The notes: a model not told the origin generated them from the sequence alone. A DNA stretch of 64,000 bases from Bin80 sp964503085 (GCA_964503085.1 CAZCYQ010000010.1:15586-79585), one strand, 5' to 3'; shown: positions 15,395 to 25,198, counted from the first letter of the stretch. Program-made: numbers and translations.

Positions 15395-17635
15395 ATGCAC
15401 AGACGAATACAGCGCTTGCGATTTCCATTGATACTGATATTAGTCGTATCAGGTTTTGGTGGACATAATGACCCGATGCTAGGTTTTTCATCGGAGCAGA
15501 CAGCCCAGCAACTGGCCCTGGAGGCCAGCTTTGATGCACTGTTAAATAAGGAAAATTTGAGGACATGGATGGAGCAAATGACCGCTGCCCCACAGCATGT
15601 CGGTTCTCCACAATCCCGTGCCAATGCAGAGTTTATGGTGCAGCTTTTTCAGTCATGGGGCTACGAAGCGCAAACAGAGGTCTACCAAGTTTTGTTTCCG
15701 ACTCCAATCACACGCGAATTGGAGCTTTTGTCGCCAACGCCCTACAGAGCCAAATTACAAGAACCGGAGATTCCAGAAGATGCTAGCAGCTCAATTCGTG
15801 ATAATCGTCTGCCACCGTACAATGCGTTCAGTGCGGACGGAGATGTAACCGGAGAACTTGTCTATGTAAACCAAGGCATTCCGGGTGATTATGAGGATCT
15901 TGCTCGTATGGGGATCAGTGTAGAGGGTAAGATTGTAATTGCGCGGTACGGAGGGTCGTGGCGTGGCATCAAGCCAAAGTTGGCGGCAGAGCACGGGGCG
16001 ATCGGTTGCATCCTTTATTCAGATCCCCGAGATGATGGATTCTTTCAGGGACAGACTTATCCAGAGGGCTCTTTCCGTATGGATCAAGGGGTTCAGATGG
16101 GCTCGGTTGCAGATATGCCATTTTTTCCCGGAGATCCGCTTACCCCATTTATAGGAGCAACGGATGATGCAGAGCGACTGGAACTGGAGGAGGCCCCCAC
16201 ATTGATGCGGATTCCAGTTTTGCCGATATCCTGGAGCGATGCAAAACCATTTTTGGCGGCGCTGGAAGGCCCTGTAGCCCCCGTTCGCTGGCGAGGTGGC
16301 TTGCCAATCACATATCGGGTCGGTCCGGGACCTGCACGTGTGAGGCTAAAGCTTGCATTTGATTGGTCGCTCGTACCTGCCTATAATGTGATTGCCAAAC
16401 TTGAGGGATCGGATTATCCCGACGAATGGGTTATCCGAGGCAACCATCGTGATGCATGGGTTTTTGGAGCTCTAGATCCTACCAGTGGCATGGTGGCTTT
16501 GATGGAAGAAGCACGTGCAATTGGCGAACTTGCCCAGGCAGGGCATCGCCCAAAGCGAACAATCGTATATGCTGGATGGGATGCAGAAGAGCCAGGGCTG
16601 TTAGGATCTACTGAATGGGTAGAAGATCATGCAGACGAACTCCGCAAAAAGGCGGTCATCTACATAAATACGGACAGCAATGGGCGGGGATTCCTGGGAG
16701 CCGGTGGATCACATACGCTCGAGCGCTTGGTGAACGAGGTTGCTGCCAGTGTTGAAGATCCGCAAACGGGCGTAACTGTTGGGCAACGCGTACGTGCGCA
16801 ACGGCGCGTCCAGGGCAATGCCGAGGTTGATACGCGGGCGGATTTACGAATCTCACCACTGGGAAGTGGATCGGACTATACGCCATTTCTCCAACACTTG
16901 GGGATTGCAAGTCTCAATATTGGATTCGGTGGAGAGAGTCGAGGGGGAAGCTACCATTCCTCCTTTGACACATTTGAATACTATCTACGCTTCGGGGATC
17001 CAGGATTTGAATATGGCATAGCACTGGCGCAGGTAACCGGTCGATTAACGTTGCGGGTGGCTAATGCAGAAGTTGTGCCGGTACGATTGCATAACTTTGT
17101 AGAAAGTGTACAAGGGTATGTGGAAGAAGTCGTTGGACTGGCTGCGGCTATGCGTCAGGAGACCGTCCGTCACAACCATACGGTTGAAACGAATTCGTTC
17201 GTTTTGGCGGCAGACCCAACCAAACAGTATGTCGCTCCAATAATGAAGGATCCTGTCCCATACCTCAACTTTGCGCCAATCAGGAATGCGGTCGCACGCA
17301 TGGCCGCATCTGCAAAAGCCTTTGACGAAACCATAGCAACACAACTGGAGAACTTGTCTGAGTCGCAACGCAGAAGCCTTAATCAGCAACTAATCCAGTT
17401 GGAGCGAACGATGACGCGTGAGGAGGGATTGCCCGGGCGGCCGTGGTTTAGGCATTACATCTACGCACCTGGTTATTATACTGGATACGGAGTAAAGACA
17501 TTGCCTGGTGTTCGCGAGGCCATTGAACAGCGGGAATGGGGGGAAGTGGAAACTCAGGTGAACCTGCTTGCCGAGGTGTTGGATGAAGTAGCACTGGCTA
17601 TTGACCATGCCACGAATTCCATGAACCCTGAATGA
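15395..17635 (+). CDS. M28 family zinc peptidase, glutamate carboxypeptidase II-like
   Basis: A protein of about 746 aa from the chosen start; an in-frame extension to 15311 is possible but would bury the signal peptide. The N-terminus MHRRIQRLRFPLILILVVSG is a signal sequence. A PA domain (about 170-330) precedes the M28 catalytic core. Zinc ligands and catalytic residues are visible: GNHRDAWVFGALDPTSG, then WDAEEPGLLGSTEW, then INTDSNGRG, and the last ligand in GSYHSSFDTFEYY. The C-terminus is a transferrin-receptor-like dimerisation domain. The layout is that of PSMA/GCPII-type exopeptidases, which remove C-terminal acidic residues; actual specificity is unknown. It probably acts in the periplasm or outside. 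Its stop overlaps the next gene's ATG. Confidence 0.93.
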   Translation: MHRRIQRLRFPLILILVVSGFGGHNDPMLGFSSEQTAQQLALEASFDALLNKENLRTWMEQMTAAPQHVGSPQSRANAEFMVQLFQSWGYEAQTEVYQVLFPTPITRELELLSPTPYRAKLQEPEIPEDASSSIRDNRLPPYNAFSADGDVTGELVYVNQGIPGDYEDLARMGISVEGKIVIARYGGSWRGIKPKLAAEHGAIGCILYSDPRDDGFFQGQTYPEGSFRMDQGVQMGSVADMPFFPGDPLTPFIGATDDAERLELEEAPTLMRIPVLPISWSDAKPFLAALEGPVAPVRWRGGLPITYRVGPGPARVRLKLAFDWSLVPAYNVIAKLEGSDYPDEWVIRGNHRDAWVFGALDPTSGMVALMEEARAIGELAQAGHRPKRTIVYAGWDAEEPGLLGSTEWVEDHADELRKKAVIYINTDSNGRGFLGAGGSHTLERLVNEVAASVEDPQTGVTVGQRVRAQRRVQGNAEVDTRADLRISPLGSGSDYTPFLQHLGIASLNIGFGGESRGGSYHSSFDTFEYYLRFGDPGFEYGIALAQVTGRLTLRVANAEVVPVRLHNFVESVQGYVEEVVGLAAAMRQETVRHNHTVETNSFVLAADPTKQYVAPIMKDPVPYLNFAPIRNAVARMAASAKAFDETIATQLENLSESQRRSLNQQLIQLERTMTREEGLPGRPWFRHYIYAPGYYTGYGVKTLPGVREAIEQREWGEVETQVNLLAEVLDEVALAIDHATNSMNPE

Positions 17636-18105
17636 TATTGTCTGCAAAGGCGGAGCATGTTCAGGACACGCTCCGAACGCTAGGATTGGATGTGCATGTT
17701 GTCAAGCTTGCCGAATCGACACGAACAGCGGCAGAGGCCGCATCTGCAGTTGGCTGTACTGTTGGGCAGATTGTTAAATCTCTCGTTTTTCGTGCAGGTA
17801 AGGGGCCCGTATTGGTGTTGGCCAGTGGTGCCAATTTTGTGGACGAAGAACGACTTGCGGCCCTCGCGGGCACACCGATTACGCGAGCACGAGCAGATTT
17901 TGTACGACAGCATACGGGATATGCTATAGGTGGTGTAGCTCCGGTGGGCCACCCTCAGCCGATCCCCACTTTCGTGGATGAAGATCTTCTGCGGCATGAA
18001 CAAGTGTGGGCGGCAGCAGGGGGGCCCTTTACAGTGTTTGCCTGTTCCCCCGATTTCCTGGCTACACTGGGCAAGGTAACGTGCGTCAAGCGGGTTGCGG
18101 ATTGA
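17632..18105 (+). CDS. YbaK/ProX-type aminoacyl-tRNA deacylase
   Basis: A 157-aa stand-alone editing-domain protein. Family signs are IVKSLVFRAG with the conserved Lys (about residue 50) and GYAIGGVAPVGH (about 98-109). The family hydrolyses mischarged tRNAs such as Cys-tRNA(Pro) or Ala-tRNA(Pro). The ATG overlaps the peptidase stop (ATGA), so it is probably co-transcribed. Its 3' end overlaps the convergent pantothenate kinase gene by 20 bp. Confidence 0.88.
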   Translation: MILSAKAEHVQDTLRTLGLDVHVVKLAESTRTAAEAASAVGCTVGQIVKSLVFRAGKGPVLVLASGANFVDEERLAALAGTPITRARADFVRQHTGYAIGGVAPVGHPQPIPTFVDEDLLRHEQVWAAAGGPFTVFACSPDFLATLGKVTCVKRVAD

Positions 18106-18841
18106 AATGCATGAGTAACCTAATGCCGTGAAGGACGAGATGGGGGTCTATCCGGGCCTGTGGTATTTTGTCAACCAATAGACTGCGCCAGCCACCAGTA
18201 AGTGTAATCGTGGGGGTGCCCGCTAAGGACTCAGTGATGCGTACAACAGCCCCCATGGCTGCATCAGCAGCGCCGTGGACGACACCATGTCGAAGTGCCT
18301 CAACCGTAGAATGTCCCAGAGCTCCGTCCGGCAAAGTAAGCGGTATCTCGGGTAGCTGTGCGGTGTATTTAGCCAGCGCGAGATTGGCAATTACCGGCCC
18401 GGGCATAATTACTCCGCCAAGAAAGGTATTGTTTTCACTTACGACGTCAATAGTGATGGCTGTGCCTGCGTCAATGATGATATGAACACCTGGTTTATTG
18501 TGTGCGGCATAACATGCCGCAGCTAATCGGTCAGGGCCTAGGGTTTCGGCAGGAGTATGACCAATTTGGAGAGGGAGATTAACATTGCTGCTAACATGGA
18601 ATACCGGTGCGCCTGAAAATTGGTTTATGCCTGAGAGGAGGAGGTCTGATTGCTGACGCACCACGCTGCACAGACCGATACGTATAATTGGGGATTCTGC
18701 CTGCCAATCAGAGATAATTTCCAGGACTTCTTCGGCAGAGTTACCATTGGCCGTTTTCAGGAGATCATCTCCAGAAAACAAACCGATCTTGGTACTACTG
18801 TTGCCGACATCAATTGTCAGCCATGTGGAGCGAAACATCAC
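18086..18841 (-). CDS. coaX: Type III pantothenate kinase
   Basis: A 251-aa kinase for the first step of coenzyme A synthesis. The ASKHA-fold motifs are present: TIDVGNSSTKIGLF at the N-terminus (phosphate 1), GPDRLAAACYAAH, and IIDAGTAITIDVV (phosphate 2). It follows birA on the same strand with a 32-bp overlap, a pairing common in many bacteria. The start could also be the second Met, three bases in. The 3' end overlaps ybaK on the other strand. Confidence 0.95.
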   Translation of the reverse strand: MMFRSTWLTIDVGNSSTKIGLFSGDDLLKTANGNSAEEVLEIISDWQAESPIIRIGLCSVVRQQSDLLLSGINQFSGAPVFHVSSNVNLPLQIGHTPAETLGPDRLAAACYAAHNKPGVHIIIDAGTAITIDVVSENNTFLGGVIMPGPVIANLALAKYTAQLPEIPLTLPDGALGHSTVEALRHGVVHGAADAAMGAVVRITESLAGTPTITLTGGWRSLLVDKIPQARIDPHLVLHGIRLLMHFNPQPA

Positions 18842-19607
18842 CTGCGTAGATTGTGCGAAGTCCTTTACTGGTCTCCAAGATTAAGGCGCCAGATTCTTCA
18901 ATGCCCATTAGTGTGCCGATTATTTTTTCATTTACCGTAGTAATCTCGCAGTTATCCCCTACTCCCACTAAGTTCTTAGTATAGCGTTTTCGGACAAGCG
19001 CGGGATCCGTTGATAAAAGTCCAAGATTTTTCTCTAAATGCAATAGAACATTTGCCATCATAGATGCTCTGTCAACATGTTGTCCAGTAGCGAGGAGCAG
19101 AGAGGTTGCAGAATCGCTCAGCTCTGGCGGAAAAATGCTTTGATTTACATTAAGCCCTATGCCCAGCACCATGGGAGTCACTGGTGCGCCGAGGCTTTGC
19201 AGGAGTATTCCACAGACTTTTCGCCCTTCCAGCAGAATGTCGTTTGGCCATTTTAGCTGTGGGTTATTCGGTGAAACTATTCTCGCAACGGCTTCCGATA
19301 CAGCGAGTGCGGCAGCGAGGGGTACCATCCCAGTGATTGTGCCAGAGATCGGCAGGTGCAGGATTACACTGAAGGTCAGATTCTGGCCCTTGGCAGACTG
19401 CCAGAGACGCCCACGTCGGCCGTATCCATTCGTCTGATAATCTGCGAGAAAGGCCGTGCCGTGGCGTGCATCCAGTTGGGCTGCCTCCATAGCTAAGGTA
19501 TTCGTTGACGTTACGGTAGGCACATAGTGTAGAGGCCGACCTAGTGTTCGTGTAGTCAGTAGTGCACTAACCTTCTGGCCGAGTGATGTATCCGTAGAAT
19601 GTGACAT
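18810..19607 (-). CDS. birA: Biotin-[acetyl-CoA-carboxylase] ligase
   Basis: A protein of about 265 aa that attaches biotin to carboxyl-carrier proteins. The start MSHSTDTSLG at 19607 places the catalytic domain correctly; a longer in-frame extension exists but has no family similarity. Motifs are the GYGRRGRLWQS biotin/ATP loop, LKWPNDILLEGRKVCGILLQ, and a C-terminal SH3-like domain. No N-terminal helix-turn-helix is present, so it is a pure enzyme rather than the E. coli-type repressor. Its 5' end overlaps the upstream lipoprotein gene by 41 bp and its 3' end overlaps coaX. Confidence 0.93.
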   Translation of the reverse strand: MSHSTDTSLGQKVSALLTTRTLGRPLHYVPTVTSTNTLAMEAAQLDARHGTAFLADYQTNGYGRRGRLWQSAKGQNLTFSVILHLPISGTITGMVPLAAALAVSEAVARIVSPNNPQLKWPNDILLEGRKVCGILLQSLGAPVTPMVLGIGLNVNQSIFPPELSDSATSLLLATGQHVDRASMMANVLLHLEKNLGLLSTDPALVRKRYTKNLVGVGDNCEITTVNEKIIGTLMGIEESGALILETSKGLRTIYAGDVSLHMADN

Positions 19608-20310
19608 TACGAGCGAATAACCGCGGTTGCCTCGATGGCAGTTGCAGGGCGACACGGGCAACCAAGCGATAAGGTACCCAAGCGCCACCAGGTCCAGGAC
19701 GTAACTGGAGTTGGTATTGGGATGTTTCTTCAAACAGAATCGTTTGGGTGTGATTACGAAGACTCAATGAGACCAGCTTTCCAGAAGAATCATCAAATAC
19801 ATAGGAGGCAGATTGGATGGCTTGGTTTGCACCTGGTCGGGCTGTAATAGTGATCACACGTGCAGGCTGAGACCAATAATAGGCATCCTCTTGTATTTGA
19901 TACAAAAATTCATCCTCAAACCGATCCAGTAAATATGCTGCCTCCTCGGGTATCATACCGTCTACCAAAGCAGATAAATCTCCTGAATCAGTGGAGTCCG
20001 ATCCCGCAACGATAACAGATGTACCCGATGAATCTACCCGTATCAGGTGTGTTAAAGAGTTGTACGAATCTTCTGCGCGACCTTCTGTACGATCGTGCCG
20101 GGTATGTGGCCATTCCAATGCCCTGGAAAACGCGTCTGAAATATCGCTTGTTTGTGCGGTGGAGAGGATTTCACGGACCGCGTTAGCAGCTTCACGTTCT
20201 TCCGCACTTGGTGGTAGTGGAGGAGAGGAACAGGTTGCATTGGTGAGCAGAAAGGCAACTACGCCAAATAGCAAGATTGCCCGTAATTGAGGCACTGAAC
20301 GACGCATCAA
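19567..20310 (-). CDS. Secreted or lipoprotein hypothetical protein
   Basis: A 247-aa protein with an N-terminal hydrophobic segment (AILLFGVVAFLLTNATC) and a Cys at about residue 28. The lipobox is poor (NATC), so it is either an unusual lipoprotein or a secreted protein. The C-terminal half has alternating beta strands (ASYVFDDSSGKLVSLSLRNH, WVPYRLVARVALQLP) reminiscent of LolA-type or beta-cup folds, but no family is recognised. It is the first gene of the birA-coaX strand group and overlaps birA. Confidence 0.72.
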   Translation of the reverse strand: MMRRSVPQLRAILLFGVVAFLLTNATCSSPPLPPSAEEREAANAVREILSTAQTSDISDAFSRALEWPHTRHDRTEGRAEDSYNSLTHLIRVDSSGTSVIVAGSDSTDSGDLSALVDGMIPEEAAYLLDRFEDEFLYQIQEDAYYWSQPARVITITARPGANQAIQSASYVFDDSSGKLVSLSLRNHTQTILFEETSQYQLQLRPGPGGAWVPYRLVARVALQLPSRQPRLFARNVTFYGYITRPEG

Positions 20311-20899
20311 ATTATGAACCGGGCTGCAGGGTATTCATCCTTCGGAACGAGATCAGTATTGCTTTAGATTCAGGTAACATCCAACGGGAGGAGACCGCTG
20401 TTCGTTCACGGTGTAACCTTTGAGTAGTATTTCCTGACCTCTTATTTCCACATCTAAGGATTGTAAACTCAGAAGATAAGATGCTGGGCAATCCTGTGAA
20501 CCACGGGGGAGCAGCATCGGACAGGATTACGAGGGTGGGGGGCAGCTGGATATTAGGTGGAACCAATCAGGCAATTGTCCGACGTGGAATTTACAAGATT
20601 CTGTCCGTAGGCATCGTTGCTTGTCCTCAAATCCCGATGTAAATGTACTATTTTGTTCAAACCGGAATATATCAGATATTTCATATAACTGACCACCGTT
20701 AATCATAATCATCCGGAATACTTCACGTAAATTAGTTCCGTAGATCGGATGTGTTCTGAGAAGTATAAATGGATAGTGTTCCAAATACGGAACGACCGCC
20801 GCCCTGAACCCCGTGATTCTATTTAGCCGGTCTTAGACCGTTCAGCATTCTCTGCTGAACCGTCACACAGGTTTAAAAGAGGAAAGGGAAGTTAATAGT
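20311..20899. other. Long 5' region before parC with paired palindromes
   Basis: About 650 bp separate the lipoprotein start from parC. No coding frame here looks like a real protein. The most distinctive structure is two back-to-back inverted repeats: CGGTCT-T-AGACCG at 20828-20840, then TTCAGCA-TTCTC-TGCTGAA at 20841-20859. They are followed by a purine-rich ribosome-binding-like stretch at about 20878-20891. Confidence 0.45.
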
Positions 20900-20950
20900 A
20901 TGCTTAAACGTAGAGTTGTATTAGTGCAGCAGAAATGGATTTTGTTGTAG
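20900..20950 (+). CDS. Possible 16-codon leader ORF upstream of parC
   Basis: ATG at 20900 is preceded by a strong Shine-Dalgarno-like stretch (GAGGAAAGGGAAG) at good spacing and encodes MLKRRVVLVQQKWILL, then TAG at 20948. parC starts 8 bp after this stop and has no good ribosome-binding site of its own. Translational coupling is possible but purely inferred. Confidence 0.25.
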   Translation: MLKRRVVLVQQKWILL

Positions 20951-20957
20951 CTCCCAA

Positions 20958-23279
20958 ATGGATAGTGTATCTCCCGCACCACTTCATGAAGTCACCGAAA
21001 CGCGATACCTGAACTATGCTCTGTCGGTAATCACCAGCAGAGCGTTGCCAGATATTCGTGATGGGCTGAAACCGGTTCAGCGGCGAATCCTATTTGCCAT
21101 GTTCACCGGTCTTCGCCTGTATCCCAATGCTCGCTACAGGAAAAGTGCCACGATTGTCGGAGATACCATGGGTAAGTATCATCCGCACGGTGACAGTGCC
21201 ATCTACGACGCAATGGCGCGAATGGCGCAAACATTTGCGTTACGCGACCCGCTGATAGATGGACATGGCAACTTTGGGTCAATTGATGGTGATAAACCGG
21301 CGGCCATGCGGTACACTGAGGCGAAGCTGCTGCCATTGGCGATGACTCTGTTGGAAGAGTTGCGTCAAGACACGGTTCCTTTCAGGCCAAATTTTGACGG
21401 TACACTTTCAGAACCGGTGGTGTTGCCTGCACGCATTCCCAACTTGCTGGTCAACGGTGCAACGGGTATAGCGGTCGGAATGGCAACCAATATTCCACCT
21501 CACAATCTTGGTGAGGTTCTGAGTGGGGCAATATATATGGTTGAAAGCTTGCTCAGGCGCTCGGATCATTCCTGGCCAGACAGTACATTGGCTCGGCTAC
21601 TTGACCGACATATCCTGGGGCCTGATTTCCCGACCGGGGGCAGCATGATGAACTCCAGGGAGGAGATCCGCAAAATCTACAAGGAAGGGGAAGGGACTAT
21701 TGTGCTTCGAGGGACTTATCGAGTCGAAGGCAAATCAAAGGTGGTCATAACCTCGATCCCGTACGCGATCAATAAGGGGGACTTGGTTGAGAAGATTGCG
21801 AACCATATTGCAGATGAACGCCTCCCACAAATCACGGATATTCGCGATGAGTCCACGGATGATATTCGGATTGTAATGGATCTGAAGCGTGGAGCTGATG
21901 CCAAAGTTGCGATGGGGTACCTGTTCAAGTATACGCCCATGCAGTCCCGCTTCCATGTCAATATGACATGCCTGCTCCCCACCAAGAATCCACAGATTTG
22001 TGAGCCAAAGCGGGTTAATCTGCAGACAGCCCTGGAGCACTTTCTGCTCTTCAGAATGGAGGTGGTGACACGCCGGTTACGACATGAACTGAGGCAATTG
22101 GAGGACCGGATACACATCCTTGAAGGATTTGAGATCGTTTTTGATGATCTGGACGAAGCAATAAAGATCATTCGGGCATCAAGAAACAAGGCTGACGGTG
22201 CGCAACGCCTGCGGCATCGCTTTATACTCAGCGAAGTTCAGGCAAATGCTATCCTTGAAACGCGCCTGTACAAACTGTCTCAGTTGGAAATAAATGCCGT
22301 ACGCGAGGAACTTGAAACCAAGCGGGCCAGAGCAAAGGAAATCCGTGATCTACTAGCTAATGAATTGGCGCGGTGGAAAATAATTCGCGGTGAGTTGAAG
22401 CAGGTACGACGAGAGTTTGCCACAGAGCGACGTACGGTTCTAGCTCCGGATGATGAGAGGGATTATGAATACTCCGAAGCAGATTTTATCGTTAATGAGG
22501 ACACCGTAGTCATTATCACGCGTGCAGGCTGGATTAAACGACAACGCTCGTATACCGATGTCCATTCCATCCGTGTACGGGAAGGCGATGAGGTTGGGTG
22601 GGCGCTGGGAACAGAAACCCGTGCCAGTATAGTGCTATGGACAAATTTTGGCAAGGCCTATACGGTAAGGGCTAATGACATTGTAAGTACAACAGGCCAT
22701 GGCATCCCGCTGCAGAAGCTGTTTGATTTTAGAGATAAGGAGTGCGTTATCGGGGCAACCTCCTGTGATTCACGGATACTGCGATCATTTAGCTTGACAG
22801 AGGATAATGGAGCCGCGCCGCTGGGGTACATGGTTGCCGTTACCTTGAAGGGGATGACTATTCGACGCCCGCTGGAGGCTCTTGCCGAGGTCTCCACACG
22901 CAAGGGGCGGATATGTGTTCGGTTAGAAGAAGGGGATGAAGTAATCGGTGCATGGCCCGCTGCAGGAGACGAATTTGTCTGCGTAGCTTCCCGGGGTGGG
23001 CACGCATTAATTTTTCCGGTTGAAGAAATTCCTCCCATTGCAGGCCCGGGAAAGGGGGTTATCGCCATGCGTATGAAATCCGAGGATACTCTGATTGGGG
23101 CTACCTTGAGCGTAAATAAGCGGGAAGGACTTGCTGTAAAAACGTCAAGAGGCCGTGAAGATATTGTTCGCCAAACCAAGTACAAACCTGCCCACAGGGC
23201 CGGAAAAGGTAATCCGGTCATCCTGCACGGAGAGCTGGTTGATGTTCCTCCTGAACCTGTCGAGATCCCCTTACCATGA
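20958..23279 (+). CDS. parC: DNA topoisomerase IV subunit A (type IIA topoisomerase A subunit)
   Basis: A 773-aa DNA breakage-reunion subunit. The N-terminus (LNYALSVITSRALPDIRDGL, then KPVQRRILFAM) and the active-site Tyr in AAMRYTEAKL (about residue 120) are canonical. The quinolone-determining region MGKYHPHGDSAIYDAM keeps Ser and Asp at the positions of E. coli GyrA S83 and D87, so it looks wild type. The C-terminal beta-pinwheel is short and I see no clear GyrA box, which favours ParC over GyrA; a gyrase role cannot be fully excluded. It overlaps parE by ATGA, with the A subunit first. Confidence 0.9.
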   Translation: MDSVSPAPLHEVTETRYLNYALSVITSRALPDIRDGLKPVQRRILFAMFTGLRLYPNARYRKSATIVGDTMGKYHPHGDSAIYDAMARMAQTFALRDPLIDGHGNFGSIDGDKPAAMRYTEAKLLPLAMTLLEELRQDTVPFRPNFDGTLSEPVVLPARIPNLLVNGATGIAVGMATNIPPHNLGEVLSGAIYMVESLLRRSDHSWPDSTLARLLDRHILGPDFPTGGSMMNSREEIRKIYKEGEGTIVLRGTYRVEGKSKVVITSIPYAINKGDLVEKIANHIADERLPQITDIRDESTDDIRIVMDLKRGADAKVAMGYLFKYTPMQSRFHVNMTCLLPTKNPQICEPKRVNLQTALEHFLLFRMEVVTRRLRHELRQLEDRIHILEGFEIVFDDLDEAIKIIRASRNKADGAQRLRHRFILSEVQANAILETRLYKLSQLEINAVREELETKRARAKEIRDLLANELARWKIIRGELKQVRREFATERRTVLAPDDERDYEYSEADFIVNEDTVVIITRAGWIKRQRSYTDVHSIRVREGDEVGWALGTETRASIVLWTNFGKAYTVRANDIVSTTGHGIPLQKLFDFRDKECVIGATSCDSRILRSFSLTEDNGAAPLGYMVAVTLKGMTIRRPLEALAEVSTRKGRICVRLEEGDEVIGAWPAAGDEFVCVASRGGHALIFPVEEIPPIAGPGKGVIAMRMKSEDTLIGATLSVNKREGLAVKTSRGREDIVRQTKYKPAHRAGKGNPVILHGELVDVPPEPVEIPLP

Positions 23280-25198
23280 GTTCTTATTCTGGGAGTGATA
23301 TAGTTGTTCTGGAGGGCCTTGAAGCAGTGCGCAAGCGTCCGGGCATGTATATCGGGGGCACGGGTAAACCCGGACTCCATCATCTGCTCTGGGAAATCGT
23401 TGATAACAGTGTAGACGAATCGGTTAATGGGTACGCGGACTGCATTGAAGTAACACTCCACAAGGACGGTGCGAGCGTAACCGTTTCCGATAATGGACGA
23501 GGCATTCCCGTAGATGCACATCCAAAGAAGAAAATTCCTGCCCTGGAGGTCATATTAACAACCTTGCATTCTGGTGGAAAGTTTGAAGGCGATCAGTATG
23601 TGACGTCCGGTGGACTGCATGGGGTAGGGGCTTCAGTCGTCAACGCATTGTCCAAAGAGCTGGTAGCTCGAGTAAGACGAGACGGGAAAATATTTGAACA
23701 GCGATTTGCACGTGGACGCAGAACAAGTAAGCTGCTGGATCTGGGGAAGCGGGTACGCGGGACAGGAACGAGTATCTATTTTGCTCCCGACCCAAAAATC
23801 TTTGACTCGGTTAAGTTTGATGCCGCGCACATATGTGAGCAACTTGAAATTAAAACCTATCTGAATCGGGGCCTGCGAATAGTTTTTCGTGATGAGAGTA
23901 CGGATCAAGAGGTTGCTTTTGTGCATGAGGGCGGGATCACAGAGTATCTGGCAAACCTGATAAAGGCGGGAGACATACCGACGGTGCATTCGGATGTCTT
24001 TTCCATATTTCAGGACACACTGGAGAACGGAATACGTTTGGAATTGGCCCTTCAGTGGACCGAATCAACAAGTGAGTGTTTGCGCTCATATGTAAACGGT
24101 ATTCCTACAAGTGATGGAGGCACGCATGAGCAGGGATACAAGGATGCCGTTCGAACGGCGGTTCGGGCATGGATGGATACACATAATGCGATTCCCCGGG
24201 GATTGGATGTTACACCTGATGACATACGTGAGGGGCTTTTTGGCATTATCAATATGTTCATGTCTGATCCCCAGTTTCAGGGGCAGACCAAGGATAAGCT
24301 TAACAATCCTTCTGCACGCTCACTCGTGGCCAGTGCTGTCCGTATAGCACTTGAACAGTTTTTGAATACTCATCCAACAGCCAGTGATGCTATTGGCGTT
24401 CGCGTACTTCAGTCAGCGCGAGCAAGGCGGGCAAGCCGCGCAGCTGCGCGGTCTGCGCGCTCAAAGGCGCGTCGGAATCGGCGGCTGACTCTGCCGGGAA
24501 AATTGGCGGACTGCTCTTCTATGGATCCTGCTGAGGGGGAGCTGTTCATTGTTGAAGGGGATTCAGCGGGTGGTTCAGCCAAACAAGGCAGGGATCGAAA
24601 AACTCAGGCAGTGCTTCCGCTACGCGGTAAAGTGCTGAATGCAGAGCAGGCTACAACGAAAAAATTGCTCGCAAATGCTGAGTTATCCAACGTGGTTCAG
24701 GCGCTTGGTTGCGGTCTAGGGAAAACGCTTGAGCTGGATAAACTGCGCTATCATAAGGTAATCTTGCTTATGGACGCGGATTCAGATGGACATCACATAG
24801 CTACACTGTTGCTGACGTTTCTCTATCGATACATGCGGCCACTGATTGACCAGGGTCATGTATTTGTTGCAGAGCCTCCCCTATATCGATTAGATGCCGG
24901 CAAAGAGACTCACTGGGCCCTGGATGAAACGGAGCGACATCAGATCGAGCAACGTTTGCGGCGAAAAAATCCACGTATCAAGATTGATATCCAGCGATTC
25001 AAGGGATTGGGCGAAATGATGCCGAAAACCCTCAAGGAAACAACACTGGATCCAGCCCGCCGCCGCCTCTTGAAGATCACCATACCCGAGAAGACGCGTG
25101 CGGAAACCGCTATTTCTGGGCTAATGGGACGTGATGCATCTGTACGCTACCGCTTCATTATGGAGAATGCGTATTTGGCGGAGGACCTGGATGTTTAG
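23276..25198 (+). CDS. parE: DNA topoisomerase IV subunit B
   Basis: A 640-aa ATPase subunit. GHKL motifs are EIVDNSVDES, DNGRGIPVD and GGLHGVGASVVNALS; the transducer domain follows. The TOPRIM domain has EGDSAGGSAKQGRD and MDADSDGHH, with the C-terminal QRFKGLGEMMP. A basic Arg/Ala-rich linker (about residues 382-402) separates the transducer from TOPRIM. With ParC it makes the decatenating topoisomerase IV. Its 3' end overlaps the convergent EamA gene by 41 bp. Confidence 0.93.
   Translation: MSSYSGSDIVVLEGLEAVRKRPGMYIGGTGKPGLHHLLWEIVDNSVDESVNGYADCIEVTLHKDGASVTVSDNGRGIPVDAHPKKKIPALEVILTTLHSGGKFEGDQYVTSGGLHGVGASVVNALSKELVARVRRDGKIFEQRFARGRRTSKLLDLGKRVRGTGTSIYFAPDPKIFDSVKFDAAHICEQLEIKTYLNRGLRIVFRDESTDQEVAFVHEGGITEYLANLIKAGDIPTVHSDVFSIFQDTLENGIRLELALQWTESTSECLRSYVNGIPTSDGGTHEQGYKDAVRTAVRAWMDTHNAIPRGLDVTPDDIREGLFGIINMFMSDPQFQGQTKDKLNNPSARSLVASAVRIALEQFLNTHPTASDAIGVRVLQSARARRASRAAARSARSKARRNRRLTLPGKLADCSSMDPAEGELFIVEGDSAGGSAKQGRDRKTQAVLPLRGKVLNAEQATTKKLLANAELSNVVQALGCGLGKTLELDKLRYHKVILLMDADSDGHHIATLLLTFLYRYMRPLIDQGHVFVAEPPLYRLDAGKETHWALDETERHQIEQRLRRKNPRIKIDIQRFKGLGEMMPKTLKETTLDPARRRLLKITIPEKTRAETAISGLMGRDASVRYRFIMENAYLAEDLDV

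Noticed and set aside
20312..20784. Two overlapping minus-strand frames (84 and 85 codons) upstream of the secreted hypothetical protein.
   Set aside because: No family signal and inconsistent frames; they could be remnants, but nothing supports a gene.
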